Virus record (IMG/VR): IMGVR_UViG_3300025146_000047
Coordinates: 1-31,797 of that record
Source of the DNA: a virus
Direction: 5' to 3' (one strand)
Length of the DNA: 31,797 bases
Below the pieces are notes generated by a model. The model was not told the origin of the DNA. It did no database searches and saw nothing but the letters and a program-made list of their open reading frames with translations. Made by a program: the position numbers and the translations under genes. Positions 1 through 6,939 of the stretch are shown here, in pieces (the first letter of the stretch is position 1; each line of letters starts with the position of its first letter).

Positions 1-215
1 TCGGTCAACCCGCCGCCCTCAGGCCAGATGATCAGATCGTGCGCAAAGGCGAGCGGGTCGTGGCCGTATGTCTTTTGTAGTTTGTGGGCGATCGTCAGAT
101 CAGTCGGCATAGCAAGCGCTTCGATCAGCCAGTCCTCGAGCACGTCTTGCGCAGAGCCGCCGCTAAGGCGTATCTTTTCTTCGAGCTGTTTGACTTGAGC
201 GCCGTATGAGTACAT
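1..215 (-). CDS. Terminase large subunit, N-terminal fragment (cut by window edge)
   Basis: Only the first 71 codons are in the window; the gene runs off the left edge. The ATG at 215 lies directly after the TAG of the preceding gene (216-218), with a weak GGGAAG ribosome site. The visible part has a charged helix followed by KTYGHDPLAFAHDLIIWP, which resembles the segment before the ATPase domain in phage large terminases (a DPxxF...W-P pattern). No Walker motif is inside the window, so the call also leans on its place behind a small-terminase-like gene. In the family, the protein is the ATP-driven motor and nuclease that packages DNA into proheads. It could be another packaging or replication protein. 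Confidence 0.5.
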   Translation of the reverse strand, partial: MYSYGAQVKQLEEKIRLSGGSAQDVLEDWLIEALAMPTDLTIAHKLQKTYGHDPLAFAHDLIIWPEGGGLT

Positions 216-968
216 CTATCTGATCTTCCCGAGCGTCTTTGCCATGTGCTCTTGAATGCGTTGCAGTGCGCCTTGCCCGCCGCTCACACGACCAATCTCA
301 TTGCGAATTACGTCGACGAGCTCGAGCATGATGCCTATAACCCATGCTCGCTGGATGAACTCACCCTTGTCGGTGTTGATCTGCCGCTGTGTGTCCACGA
401 CGCGCCGCGTCTGCTCGATCTGCTTGTTGAGCTCAGCTCTTGACTCGACTGCTGAAACGCCGTCGTCAATGATCTTGCCAAGTTCGACGTAATATTTCGC
501 AAAGCGCTTTGTGTCATTGCGAGCCTGCGCCGCGATCGCTTTTTTGTAGGTGTCTCGAAGCGCATGCCACAGATCGACGGTGTTGCCGAGCTCGCTCTCT
601 TGCAAGACCTGCAAGAGCATCGTGCGCGTGAGCGCCGCTTCTTGCTTTAGGTTCACGACCTCAGGGTCGTCGAGAAATTGTTGAAATGCCGGCGCTAAAT
701 CTTTGGGGACGTACTTAGAATAATGACCGTGCTTGTACCCTTTCGCCGCGACACCTTTGAGAGATTTCCCACCGTGAAAGCGACACGCATCGCCCTCATG
801 ATCGACGGGTTGCTCGCAATGGCGATCAGTGCCGCACTCAGGGCAAGCCCAAAGCTCGTACTCTGCCTTTGTATAGCGATGTGCGCATTCAGGGTTTCTG
901 CAAGATTTCTTCCTGCGCCCGCATGTGAACTTTTCATTTGGCATTCGTGGGGGTTTCTTTGAACCCAT
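216..968 (-). CDS. Zinc-binding protein, candidate terminase small subunit
   Basis: 250 residues. The N-terminal third is rich in metal ligands: C16, C23, C28/H30, C42/C45, C51, C62 and H65. It contains CRFHGG (62-67) followed by KHGHYSKYVP (79-88), a signature I associate with proteins encoded just before large terminases. The rest is predicted mostly helical with coiled-coil-like stretches, which suits DNA recognition and oligomerisation. Its stop abuts the large-terminase start. The ATG at 968 lies inside the end of the previous gene; a second ATG at 944 is possible. Function is inferred from position and the zinc/HGG motif, not from a full family match. Confidence 0.5.
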   Translation of the reverse strand: MGSKKPPRMPNEKFTCGRRKKSCRNPECAHRYTKAEYELWACPECGTDRHCEQPVDHEGDACRFHGGKSLKGVAAKGYKHGHYSKYVPKDLAPAFQQFLDDPEVVNLKQEAALTRTMLLQVLQESELGNTVDLWHALRDTYKKAIAAQARNDTKRFAKYYVELGKIIDDGVSAVESRAELNKQIEQTRRVVDTQRQINTDKGEFIQRAWVIGIMLELVDVIRNEIGRVSGGQGALQRIQEHMAKTLGKIR

Positions 969-1161
969 CGCTCATATAAACGCCGTAATAGTCCGTCCTG
1001 CCCGGCGCTGGCTCGCAGGCAGGGCAAGGGTCGCCAAATAGATCATGCTTTGCGCAATAGTTCATACGAGGCGGCACGTCAAGCGGGTTGTGCTGAGGGC
1101 ACAACGTCGAACTTTTCGCGTCGTCGTAAACTCTGCCGCAGTCAGTGCAGACAACAAGCAT
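934..1161 (-). CDS. Small double zinc-knuckle protein
   Basis: 75 residues with two apparent metal sites: C5-x2-C8 with C21-x2-H24, and C36-x2-H39 with C46-x2-C49. The start is well supported: GTGAGGTGAG, close to the perfect anti-16S sequence, lies just before the ATG at 1161. The gene overlaps the next one by about 35 bases if that gene starts at 968. No enzyme motif is visible. It is one of many tiny zinc proteins in this operon; role unknown. Confidence 0.7.
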   Translation of the reverse strand: MLVVCTDCGRVYDDAKSSTLCPQHNPLDVPPRMNYCAKHDLFGDPCPACEPAPGRTDYYGVYMSDGFKETPTNAK

Positions 1162-1169
1162 TTCTCACC

Positions 1170-2096
1170 TCACGCTTTGAAAACCAATAAGTACTCGTGA
1201 TTCTTTGGAGCGATGCGCTTCAAGTTGAAATCGACTGCAAAGAGCCTGTTCATCCCGCCGACCAAGCCCTCGATTATCCAAGTGTCGTGCAGGGTGTAGC
1301 CCGCTCGCCCGTACAGTGCGATCGTGTCGGTATGGTAGCTATAGAACTTGCCCTCTCTGCGAAAGTCATTGACGTTGACCACGACCCACGCACCCGCCTT
1401 GAACTTGGGATGCCACGCTTTCGCTACCTCGTACATGCTCTCGAGAAAGGCGGGGTAAGTGCTGTTTGTGCCGAGCTGTTCAGGCTCGTTGCCGTAGAAC
1501 TCGATATCCCAATAGGGCGGCGACGTAAAAGAAAAATCGCCGATGCCGTCAGGTATGTCGAGAGGCGTTCTGCTGTCGCCTCGAGTGATGTTGATGCCGA
1601 CCTCAGGCTGATCTCTGATGATCAGCTTTCGCACATGCTCGCAGTAGGCAAAGAAATCCTCGCTCACGTCGTACCCCCAATAATTGAGCGAGCGCATCTT
1701 GGCAACCTGCATGCGCACACCCTGTCCCATGAACGGGTCAAGATAGTTGTCAAATGGCTTGGCGTAATACTTGATGCAAAAGTCGACGAGCTCTGCTGGC
1801 ATTGTCGACGCTCGAGCGCTGTCTTGCTGTGTTGCTTTCACGCCACCGATCACGCCGATCGACTTGCGCAGTCTCGACTGGCTATCGTCGCCCATCATCG
1901 CCGCGGCTGATCTCAACGTAGACGGGTTCTCTTTCTGATAGCTGTGCATTCGAGCACTGAGCGCACCACGCCCCAAGTGCAGAACTGATCTCGGGATAAA
2001 GCCGAACTGCTTATGTAGATCCGCGCGGCGGTCTTGCCCCGCTTCGACAGAAGCTTTCAGCTCAGCGACGTTCTTTGCTTTCTTTGCCTTAGCCAT
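1170..2096 (-). CDS. DNA methyltransferase (DPF / TSPPYW type)
   Basis: 308 residues. It shows the SAM-binding motif I as DPFMGQG (120-126) and the catalytic motif IV as TSPPYW (191-196). SPPY is typical of N4-cytosine and some N6-adenine methyltransferases. Motif I precedes motif IV, the order seen in a phage family with DPFxGxG and SPPYW. The first 110 residues form a separate lysine-rich segment. An upstream GGGAG fits the ATG at 2096. Only a 54-codon gene separates it from a ParB-like gene, and this ParB-methyltransferase pairing is common in phages. Target sequence unknown; no partner restriction enzyme is adjacent, so self-protection against host restriction is the likeliest role. Confidence 0.85.
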   Translation of the reverse strand: MAKAKKAKNVAELKASVEAGQDRRADLHKQFGFIPRSVLHLGRGALSARMHSYQKENPSTLRSAAAMMGDDSQSRLRKSIGVIGGVKATQQDSARASTMPAELVDFCIKYYAKPFDNYLDPFMGQGVRMQVAKMRSLNYWGYDVSEDFFAYCEHVRKLIIRDQPEVGINITRGDSRTPLDIPDGIGDFSFTSPPYWDIEFYGNEPEQLGTNSTYPAFLESMYEVAKAWHPKFKAGAWVVVNVNDFRREGKFYSYHTDTIALYGRAGYTLHDTWIIEGLVGGMNRLFAVDFNLKRIAPKNHEYLLVFKA

Positions 2097-2253
2097 AGAG
2101 ACGAGCTCCCGCGATCAGAATGATCGTAGCCAATATGAGCGCAACAGCGATCGCGAGCAAGACGATCTGCCCTACCGTTGGGATGCGTGCGCTGTCGATC
2201 GCCCTGATCGCTCTGCGCAAACTCTCTAAGTCTTGAATTTCCTCGGGTGTCAT
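2089..2253 (-). CDS. Tiny single-pass membrane protein (54 aa)
   Basis: A 54-residue reading frame fills the space between the ParB-like gene and the methyltransferase. Its ATG (2253-2251) overlaps the upstream TGA in an ATGA junction, and its TAA lies 8 bases inside the next gene, so both ends fit coupled translation. Residues 1-25 are charged and helical (MTPEEIQDLESLRRAIRAID); residues 28-50 are a strongly hydrophobic stretch rich in I, L, V and A, ending in RLYG. Topology and role are unknown; a membrane-linked phage function is inference. Confidence 0.7.
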   Translation of the reverse strand: MTPEEIQDLESLRRAIRAIDSARIPTVGQIVLLAIAVALILATIILIAGARLYG

Positions 2254-2966
2254 CGTTTGAACATCACTTCGAGAATCTTGCCGAGCGTCGTCTTTTTGCT
2301 CTTACGCAAGCTCTCGACTCGCTTCGCAAAAGCGTCATACGTCTTGCGACTGATCAAGCCCCTGTACTCACCGAACGCAAAGCGCACGTTGTCCTCGCCT
2401 ACGTTTTGATCTTGAAACTCACCGAACTCTTTGCGCCCGCCCTCAGCTTCGAGCTCGCCCATCTGCAAAGCGATCGCCTGCATGTCGTTGTCAGAAATCG
2501 AGATCGGGAGTTGCCCCTGTTCTTTGAGCTCAGTGATCAGCGCAAGGTATCCCTCATTCCACAGCTCGAAATGATCAGCACCCGCCAGCGTCAGATTGTT
2601 GTGATCGACTGCGAACTGCTCAGCTTCGCTGACGCTCTTGGCGTTCACGCCAACCTGCACAGGCAAGCACCATTCCCCTGTTTCTGTGTCGAGCAGTACA
2701 CCAGCAGGGGGCAGAGACTTTCCTTGCGCCTGCATGCGTTCCAGAGCTTCCAGACGGCCGTTGCCACCCACGAGAGCACCGAGTGTCTCGTCGTAGATCG
2801 GCGCATCACGAAAGCCGTATCTGCGCAGGGATGCGATCAGTTTGTCGAAATCGTGGCGCTTAGGATTCTTTTCCCACTTACGAGCTTGGCTCAGTCGAAC
2901 ATAGATGATCGAGAGCCTTATGCCTTTGTCGGTGACGGCCGCGGCCGTGAGCGACTTGTTTGTCAT
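2250..2966 (-). CDS. ParB-like nuclease-domain protein
   Basis: 238 residues. Residues about 22-120 carry a ParB N-terminal domain pattern: a WEKNPKRHDFDKLIASLRRYG-like segment (31-51), then APIYDE and VGGNGRLEAL (66-75), the position of the nucleotide-binding GxxR box of ParB/Srx proteins. A later HFELWNEGY and acidic helix complete the phage-type version. Such proteins commonly precede phage DNA methyltransferases, as here. Modern ParB domains bind CTP; phage members are often called nucleases without proof. Upstream spacing is short and no strong ribosome site is visible before the ATG at 2966. Confidence 0.8.
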   Translation of the reverse strand: MTNKSLTAAAVTDKGIRLSIIYVRLSQARKWEKNPKRHDFDKLIASLRRYGFRDAPIYDETLGALVGGNGRLEALERMQAQGKSLPPAGVLLDTETGEWCLPVQVGVNAKSVSEAEQFAVDHNNLTLAGADHFELWNEGYLALITELKEQGQLPISISDNDMQAIALQMGELEAEGGRKEFGEFQDQNVGEDNVRFAFGEYRGLISRKTYDAFAKRVESLRKSKKTTLGKILEVMFKR

Positions 2967-2975
2967 AGTCGCAGA

Positions 2976-3632
2976 CTATATCACAGCGAGCTTTGGCGCG
3001 GGCGGCTTGAGCGTTTGTAAGTTGAAATCGAGCCGCTCGAGTGACACCCACAGCGAGCCCGTTCTGCTGATCAGAGGCACATACACATCGATATTGTCAG
3101 CGGGGTTGACGATCTTGCCTTGCCGAGTGATCACTGTGAACTTGTGAATGAGCGTCGGCTTCGTCTTGTAATTCATACGAGACGGGTCAGGCACGATCGG
3201 CTTTTTCTTGTCGCCCAACACCATGGTCTTGATCTGCGCTGAGTTACCTACGATGTTGAGCACCTCGACGAAATTGCCGCCGAAGCCCAGCGTGTCGATA
3301 AACGTATCTCTGTTTCGCCAACCTGCAGGCGGCGAGACGAGAAACTTGTAAGAGCGCCACCCGTTGAGCACAGCAACGAAAGACTCCCACTCAGTGAACA
3401 GCTCGATATTGTCTTTGACGAGCTTGCCATCTTTCGACAGCTTTTTGATCGAGAACGGGCAAGTCTCGGGCGTTGCGTTGTAGGGAATTTTTGTGTCGGG
3501 GAAATACTTAGGGAACTTGCCGCCCCTGTACGGCAGAGCCATTCGAGAAAGCACGAGCTTACCTTTCGCGTTTCGCATAAACTGGTAATCGTGCTTGAGC
3601 TGAGCAAGTCGAGCCATGGGCGCAGTGTACAC
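2976..3632 (-). CDS. Conserved-looking protein of unknown function
   Basis: 218 residues if translation starts at GTG 3632, which has AGGGG six bases upstream; 213 residues from ATG 3617. The sequence is rich in beta-prone segments (WRSYKFLVSPPAGWRNRDTF, NIDVYVPLISRTGSLWVSLE) and basic residues, with no metal or nucleotide motif. It is the first gene after the terminator at 3674-3703. It sits directly before the ParB gene, suggesting a DNA-metabolism context. I do not recognise the family. Confidence 0.65.
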   Translation of the reverse strand: MYTAPMARLAQLKHDYQFMRNAKGKLVLSRMALPYRGGKFPKYFPDTKIPYNATPETCPFSIKKLSKDGKLVKDNIELFTEWESFVAVLNGWRSYKFLVSPPAGWRNRDTFIDTLGFGGNFVEVLNIVGNSAQIKTMVLGDKKKPIVPDPSRMNYKTKPTLIHKFTVITRQGKIVNPADNIDVYVPLISRTGSLWVSLERLDFNLQTLKPPAPKLAVI

Positions 3633-3673
3633 CTAAACCCCTGAGGTCGCCAAACCACTATAGGGTCAAAATA

Positions 3674-3703
3674 AAAGAGCTCAGCATCTACGCTGAGCTC
3701 TTT
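3674..3703 (-). terminator. Perfect 12-bp hairpin with U-rich tail, leftward terminator
   Basis: Arms 3674-3685 (AAAGAGCTCAGC) and 3692-3703 are exact inverted repeats around a 6-base loop. On the minus strand the stem is followed by TTTATTTTG, a good intrinsic terminator tail. On the plus strand the tail is only TTTCTC. It lies just after the 23-codon gene and would stop leftward transcripts before 3632, so the genes from 3632 down to 1 may need another promoter or antitermination. Confidence 0.75.
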
Positions 3704-3708
3704 CTCGA

Positions 3709-3780
3709 CTAGAACGGGGGCTCGTCGCCGCCTTCTTCTGCGTCGGTCTCGTCGTCGAGATCGGTATTCTCAAACCACAT
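3709..3780 (-). CDS. 23-aa acidic peptide resembling an SSB C-terminal tail
   Basis: A 24-codon frame starts at the ATG overlapping the previous stop in a TAATG junction (TAA 3782-3780, ATG 3780-3778) and stops with TAG at 3711-3709, six bases before the terminator stem. The peptide begins MWFENTDLDDETDAEE and ends GGDEPPF. It has nine acidic residues in 23 and a terminal P-P-F, as in the interaction tip of bacterial SSB (DDDIPF in E. coli; actinobacterial SSBs end DDEPPF). No OB-fold is attached: the upstream -1 frame hits TAG two codons before the ATG. Expression is inferred from the coupling; function is a hypothesis. Confidence 0.55.
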   Translation of the reverse strand: MWFENTDLDDETDAEEGGDEPPF

Positions 3781-4076
3781 TAGCTATCACCCCCTTTCTT
3801 TTTGCGCTCTCTCGCTCGTCGCCCTTGCCCTGAGTGTATTTCGGGGGCAACGATGCGCTTGACAGCTCGAATGTGCTTGCAGTCGCCAGCTTGCGAACCT
3901 CTCGGCGTTACGCATTTGGCGCAGACGAAATACACAAAGCCCGTTTTCTTGAAAGAATAGCGCCACACCGTGATCTGCTTGTCAGTGCTGATCTCGGTTA
4001 CATGCCACGTTTCCTCAGAGTGATTCGAGGCGAGCGCGTGATCTGTGCTCTGATGCTCTACTTTCCAACGTCTCAC
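3780..4076 (-). CDS. SWIM-like zinc-finger protein
   Basis: 98 residues from a GTG at 4076, preceded by the GAAAGCTGAGG leader motif with a 4-base spacer. Residues 24-72 read as a SWIM-type module: WHVTEIS, WRYSF, GFVYFVCAKC (C52, C55), then GDCKHIRAVKRI (C66, H68). SWIM domains bind zinc through CxC...CxH and usually mediate DNA or protein contacts; here the first pair is CxxC, a variant. The C-terminal 20 residues are very basic (RRARERKKK). It is coupled to the SSB-tail-like peptide, hinting at a DNA-transaction role. Confidence 0.6.
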   Translation of the reverse strand: MRRWKVEHQSTDHALASNHSEETWHVTEISTDKQITVWRYSFKKTGFVYFVCAKCVTPRGSQAGDCKHIRAVKRIVAPEIHSGQGRRARERKKKGGDS

Positions 4077-4080
4077 TTTT

Positions 4081-4091
4081 CCTCAGCTTTC
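4081..4091 (-). promoter_or_regulatory. GAAAGCTGAGG leader motif before gene at 4076
   Basis: Exact 11-mer on the minus strand, 4 bases before the GTG start. GAGG can pair with the 16S 3' end; the GAAAGCT part is conserved beyond what pairing needs. Confidence 0.75.
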
Positions 4092-4092
4092 T

Positions 4093-4380
4093 CTAGTCGT
4101 CAAAGTCTTTACGATCGTTTTCGCCATAGATGCGAATGACGAACGCCGCTTCCTCGAGAGGCAGTTCACGCTTACACCACCTGATCGCCTCGTCTGCGTC
4201 TTGCACGAGCCCTTGATGTGTGTACGTCTGATACCCGTCGCCGTTCAGCTCGTAGAGCGCAAAGCCAAAACCCACAACCTCGAACATGCGCTTCGGCGGG
4301 AACGTCTCGGTCGAGGCGCAGATTATCTTTCGCCCATCGGGCAACGTGTAACGCACGACGCTCTGATCAGGCTTGCTCAC
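4093..4380 (-). CDS. Small protein of unknown function (95 aa)
   Basis: 95 residues. The GTG at 4380 overlaps the previous TGA as GTGA, matching the coupling style of this operon. The protein is mixed alpha/beta: an N-terminal strand pair (VVRYTLPDGRKIICAS), EVVGFGFALYELNG in the middle and an acidic C-terminus (GENDRKDFDD). No motif or family recognised. Confidence 0.6.
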   Translation of the reverse strand: MSKPDQSVVRYTLPDGRKIICASTETFPPKRMFEVVGFGFALYELNGDGYQTYTHQGLVQDADEAIRWCKRELPLEEAAFVIRIYGENDRKDFDD

Positions 4381-4733
4381 AGATCACGCTCGAAGATCAA
4401 CCAAAAGACATCACGCACAACATCGGGCGTAGGCGGGCGGCTCTCGGCAATCGGCTTGTCAGAGAACATGCGCATCAGGTTTCCCATCGGTCTGCCACAG
4501 TCGAGGCAAGACCACTCGCCCTCTTTCATGCCGACGAACGGAAACTCGGTGTCGTTAGCCTCAAAGATCGAAAAGCTTGCCTGCCACGTCGTTTCGATGC
4601 CAGTGCCGATCAAACGCTCGTGCTTGCAGTTGAGCATCTTGTCGATCGCCTCTTGTATCTGTTTCTTTGCGATCTCTCGCATGCGCTCTCTGAGCTCGGG
4701 CAAGCCCTCGATTTTGATTGTTACCTTACCCAT
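4377..4733 (-). CDS. Small cysteine-containing protein of unknown function
   Basis: 118 residues from the ATG at 4733, chosen because it overlaps the upstream stop by 8 bases; the longer open frame to 4859 would run through the previous gene. An N-terminal helix (ELRERMREIAKKQIQEAIDKM) is followed by CKHE and later CLDCGR, which may form a zinc site, and a conserved-looking hydrophobic end (VVRDVFWLIFERDL). Family not recognised. Confidence 0.6.
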   Translation of the reverse strand: MGKVTIKIEGLPELRERMREIAKKQIQEAIDKMLNCKHERLIGTGIETTWQASFSIFEANDTEFPFVGMKEGEWSCLDCGRPMGNLMRMFSDKPIAESRPPTPDVVRDVFWLIFERDL

Positions 4734-5376
4734 TGAGCACAGTCTCTTGCATTTCGCTCTCTGAGCAGTAGAACTCAGCGTACTCTCGGCGACATCGATA
4801 CCAACCGATCGGCGGGATGCCGAAATCGTCGTCAGCAGTGATATCTTGACCGAGTGCAACCATCATCGCTTGATCTTCCGTACAGCCATCGAGTAAAGAG
4901 GCTTCGTAGATCGGGCGAGTCTCGCCGTCGAGAATGCCATCGATCACTTTCTGACTTGCAACATCAGAAGCGACGAGCTCGTGCGACGCATCATTGCTCT
5001 TGCCGCTACCCAAGACGTAGAGACGCATATTCGCAGGCTCGACAAAGCTGAACTCATGTGGAGAAACTCTCAGCGCTTCGCCCTGATAGATGATCTTTCG
5101 AGCTCGAGCATAGTTAGGCTCGAAGCCGAAACCATCCCAAAACAGATCACGGTCGAACGTGGGATCTGCTAGATCGAACTCGATTTCTTCGCCCTTACGT
5201 CGCTTCGCTCTGAGCTGAGCGTCAGTAGGCTCGTAGCCGTCGAGATCGCCGATAGCCAGCGCGTGCCGAGCCGAGCTTTGAGCGAAGCCCTCGTGCGCCC
5301 AAGGGGTCGACCAAAAGATCGAGAGCTTGGGCGGCGAAACCTCAGTCGGTAGTTTCTTGATCAGAATTATCCACAT
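4726..5376 (-). CDS. Acidic protein of unknown function (216 aa)
   Basis: 216 residues starting at ATG 5376, just after the stop of the previous gene. Acidic and aromatic throughout, with FDLADPTFDRDLFWDGFGFEP near residues 70-90. Late segments read FGIPPIGWYRCRREYAEFYC. No transmembrane segment, nucleotide-binding or metal motif was found. It lies inside the early leftward operon. Confidence 0.6.
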   Translation of the reverse strand: MWIILIKKLPTEVSPPKLSIFWSTPWAHEGFAQSSARHALAIGDLDGYEPTDAQLRAKRRKGEEIEFDLADPTFDRDLFWDGFGFEPNYARARKIIYQGEALRVSPHEFSFVEPANMRLYVLGSGKSNDASHELVASDVASQKVIDGILDGETRPIYEASLLDGCTEDQAMMVALGQDITADDDFGIPPIGWYRCRREYAEFYCSESEMQETVLNG

Positions 5377-5378
5377 AG

Positions 5379-5594
5379 CTAACCCTTACCCTCAACGCTC
5401 TTGATCTCAATTGCGTCGAGCTTCTCGAACAAGTTGTCTGCGTCTTTCTGCGCCTGATCAGCCGCCTCTTTCATCGCGGCGAGCTTGATCAGCACAGCAA
5501 GAGGGGTTCGCTTTGTCGCCCCGTAACGCTGGCGCAGATAGTAAGCGAGCTCCCGAGCCTTTCTGTCAGTCATTTTGATCTCTATTCGTGCCAT
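5379..5594 (-). CDS. Small basic helical protein (71 aa)
   Basis: 71 residues, almost entirely helical: RKARELAYYLRQRYG, then LAVLIKLAAMKEAADQAQKDA and a charged tail. The ribosome site CTGAGGTGAT before ATG 5594 matches the 16S tail well. A 21-base near-palindrome that is also found upstream of the gene at 15600 sits immediately before this site, so the gene is a candidate for shared regulation with that rightward gene. It could be a small DNA-binding protein; unproven. Confidence 0.6.
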   Translation of the reverse strand: MARIEIKMTDRKARELAYYLRQRYGATKRTPLAVLIKLAAMKEAADQAQKDADNLFEKLDAIEIKSVEGKG

Positions 5595-5606
5595 TTATCA
5601 CCTCAG

Positions 5607-5627
5607 AGTTAATTTACAGATTAACTT
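5607..5627 (-). promoter_or_regulatory. Two-copy palindromic element, copy 1 (GTTAAT-N6-ATTAAC)
   Basis: On the minus strand, AAGTTAAT and ATTAACT flank CTGTAA. The same 21 bases with one change occur on the plus strand at 15560-15580. The element overlaps the TAA stop of the preceding gene and lies 12 bases before the ATG at 5594. It could be a dimeric repressor operator or an RNA hairpin near the ribosome site. Confidence 0.65.
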
Positions 5628-6160
5628 CTATCCATCAGCTTTTCAGCGCGCTTGTTGTACTTGGCGATCGCCTTGTCGATAGTACGCAAAGTCTTTTGAG
5701 CATCGTTTCGATGTTCACCTAGTAGATAAAGCAGTCTCGAAACAGCAGAAAGCTCATCGTGCAAAACATTATTTGAGCCTTCGTCGAACTTGTCTTGGTA
5801 GCTGAGCTCGCTGAGCATGCCGTCGAGAGCGTGGTAACTCTTGCCGCGCTTGATCGCCTTGAAGCTTACGATCTTAGGCACGTCAAATCTGAGCGAGACG
5901 ACCCAGATCACAACAGCGCCGTCAGGGTCGCCCTCTAAGCCTAGTTGTCGACGATGATCGTGAACCTTGCGAGCATGCAACGAACAGAAGCCGAAGCCAT
6001 CGATCGTCTCAAACACCTTGCCACGACACTGATGCGAGCCGAACGATCGACCACCATCAGCCACAGAAACGCGGCAACGTTCGAGACTAGGCTTGTAATT
6101 GCGTTGAAGAGCGCTTCCTACAAAAACAGTCACGCCAAATTTCTGAAAATCATCCCTCAT
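5621..6160 (-). CDS. Zinc-motif protein of unknown function (179 aa)
   Basis: 179 residues. ATG 6160 overlaps the previous TGA (ATGA) and follows GATGAGGTGAAG, a strong ribosome site. Residues 43-64 contain HQCRGKV...GFCSLHARK, a C/H cluster (H43, C45, C59, H62) found in several phage proteins of unknown role. The C-terminal half is helical (NNVLHDELSAVSRLLYLLGEH...TIDKAIAKYNKRAEKL), suggesting oligomerisation. Confidence 0.6.
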   Translation of the reverse strand: MRDDFQKFGVTVFVGSALQRNYKPSLERCRVSVADGGRSFGSHQCRGKVFETIDGFGFCSLHARKVHDHRRQLGLEGDPDGAVVIWVVSLRFDVPKIVSFKAIKRGKSYHALDGMLSELSYQDKFDEGSNNVLHDELSAVSRLLYLLGEHRNDAQKTLRTIDKAIAKYNKRAEKLMDRS

Positions 6161-6528
6161 TTCTTCACCTCATCTTGACTGAGTGCCACGAACTCAACGC
6201 CGTCGATCGTGTCGATGATGCCAAAGAACTGATCGTCGCACTCTACGAACACAGGGCGATCGCCGCGGCCAGCAGAGACAGTCTTGCCTCTGAACTCGGG
6301 ATGCACCCAGAGAAACCACTCGACCAACGTGCCAATCGCCGCGTCTCTGCTCGTCGGGCGGCGTGGCTCTTTGACCTCTTTCGCGACGATCGTGCGCACA
6401 GCGGCAGTCGAAAGATTGCGCTTCTGCAAGAACGATCGCTTTGCAAGAGAAACGTTCTCGGCGGCAACGAAATCAGTCTCGTTGCCGCCGATCACCATTG
6501 TTACCTTGAACATCTTTTGCTTGCTCAT
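6157..6528 (-). CDS. Small protein of unknown function (123 aa)
   Basis: 123 residues. The first 50 resemble a short beta-alpha domain (FKVTMVIGGNETDFVAAENVSLAKRSFLQ); the second half has strands VFVECDDQFFGIIDTIDGVEFVALS. Start ATG 6528 overlaps the upstream stop. No recognisable motif. Part of the coupled early operon. Confidence 0.6.
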   Translation of the reverse strand: MSKQKMFKVTMVIGGNETDFVAAENVSLAKRSFLQKRNLSTAAVRTIVAKEVKEPRRPTSRDAAIGTLVEWFLWVHPEFRGKTVSAGRGDRPVFVECDDQFFGIIDTIDGVEFVALSQDEVKK

Positions 6529-6938
6529 TCCCAGTCTGTGCCTCCACGCCCAAGACCAACAGACGGGTCGTACTGCCCCGCTTCTTCGGCGATCTCGCGC
6601 TCGTGATCATCGCGCTCGACTTGAGCACGATCGTCGAGCGGCTTGAGATTGTCGGCAAACGCGGTGTTGATCTCAGATGCGGTTACAGTGCCGGACACAT
6701 CAGGCTCGCGGCGCTTCACGCCAACATCGATGTAATGATCTTTGTTGACATCCCAAAGGTTGGGCTTTCCATAGTGCGCCATCGAGTCGTAAATCTGCAC
6801 GACGCGAATGCCGTTCGGGAACTTAGCTTCGCGCTCGAGCACTCTCGCGGCGGCGCGCAATGCTTCCTCAAAAGTTCGCTCTGCGTTGAGCAGAGTCTTG
6901 TCGTGCGATACTTGAAAACGATACATGGTGAGCGACAT
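6525..6938 (-). CDS. Small acidic protein of unknown function (137 aa)
   Basis: 137 residues from ATG 6938, chosen because a GAAAGCTGAGG motif lies six bases upstream; the open frame extends to 7127 but that part is antisense-style shadow sequence over the preceding gene. Contains MYRFQVSHDKTLLNAERTFEEALRAAARVLE and an acidic C-terminus ending GRGGTDWE. The N-terminal part may be a strand plus helix. Family unknown. Confidence 0.6.
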   Translation of the reverse strand: MSLTMYRFQVSHDKTLLNAERTFEEALRAAARVLEREAKFPNGIRVVQIYDSMAHYGKPNLWDVNKDHYIDVGVKRREPDVSGTVTASEINTAFADNLKPLDDRAQVERDDHEREIAEEAGQYDPSVGLGRGGTDWE

Positions 6939-6939
6939 T

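Noticed and set aside
1197-3020. Long plus-strand open frames (237 and 257 codons) opposite the methyltransferase and ParB genes
   Set aside because: Antisense shadows caused by codon bias; no ribosome sites and no protein-like domains, while the minus frames carry clear motifs.
3655-3664. CACTATAGGG, the core of a T7 RNA polymerase promoter
   Set aside because: Only the initiation core matches; the upstream recognition half does not, the orientation opposes the local genes, and no T7-like polymerase gene is present.
3781-3800. Frameshift joining the SWIM-like gene to the SSB-tail peptide
   Set aside because: The -1 frame has a TAG two codons before the ATG and the nearby CAAAAAG is not a good slippery site, so re-initiation is preferred.
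4734-4859. Extended start of the gene ending at 4377
   Set aside because: The extension runs antiparallel-frame through the end of the upstream gene; the ATG at 4733 fits the overlap pattern.
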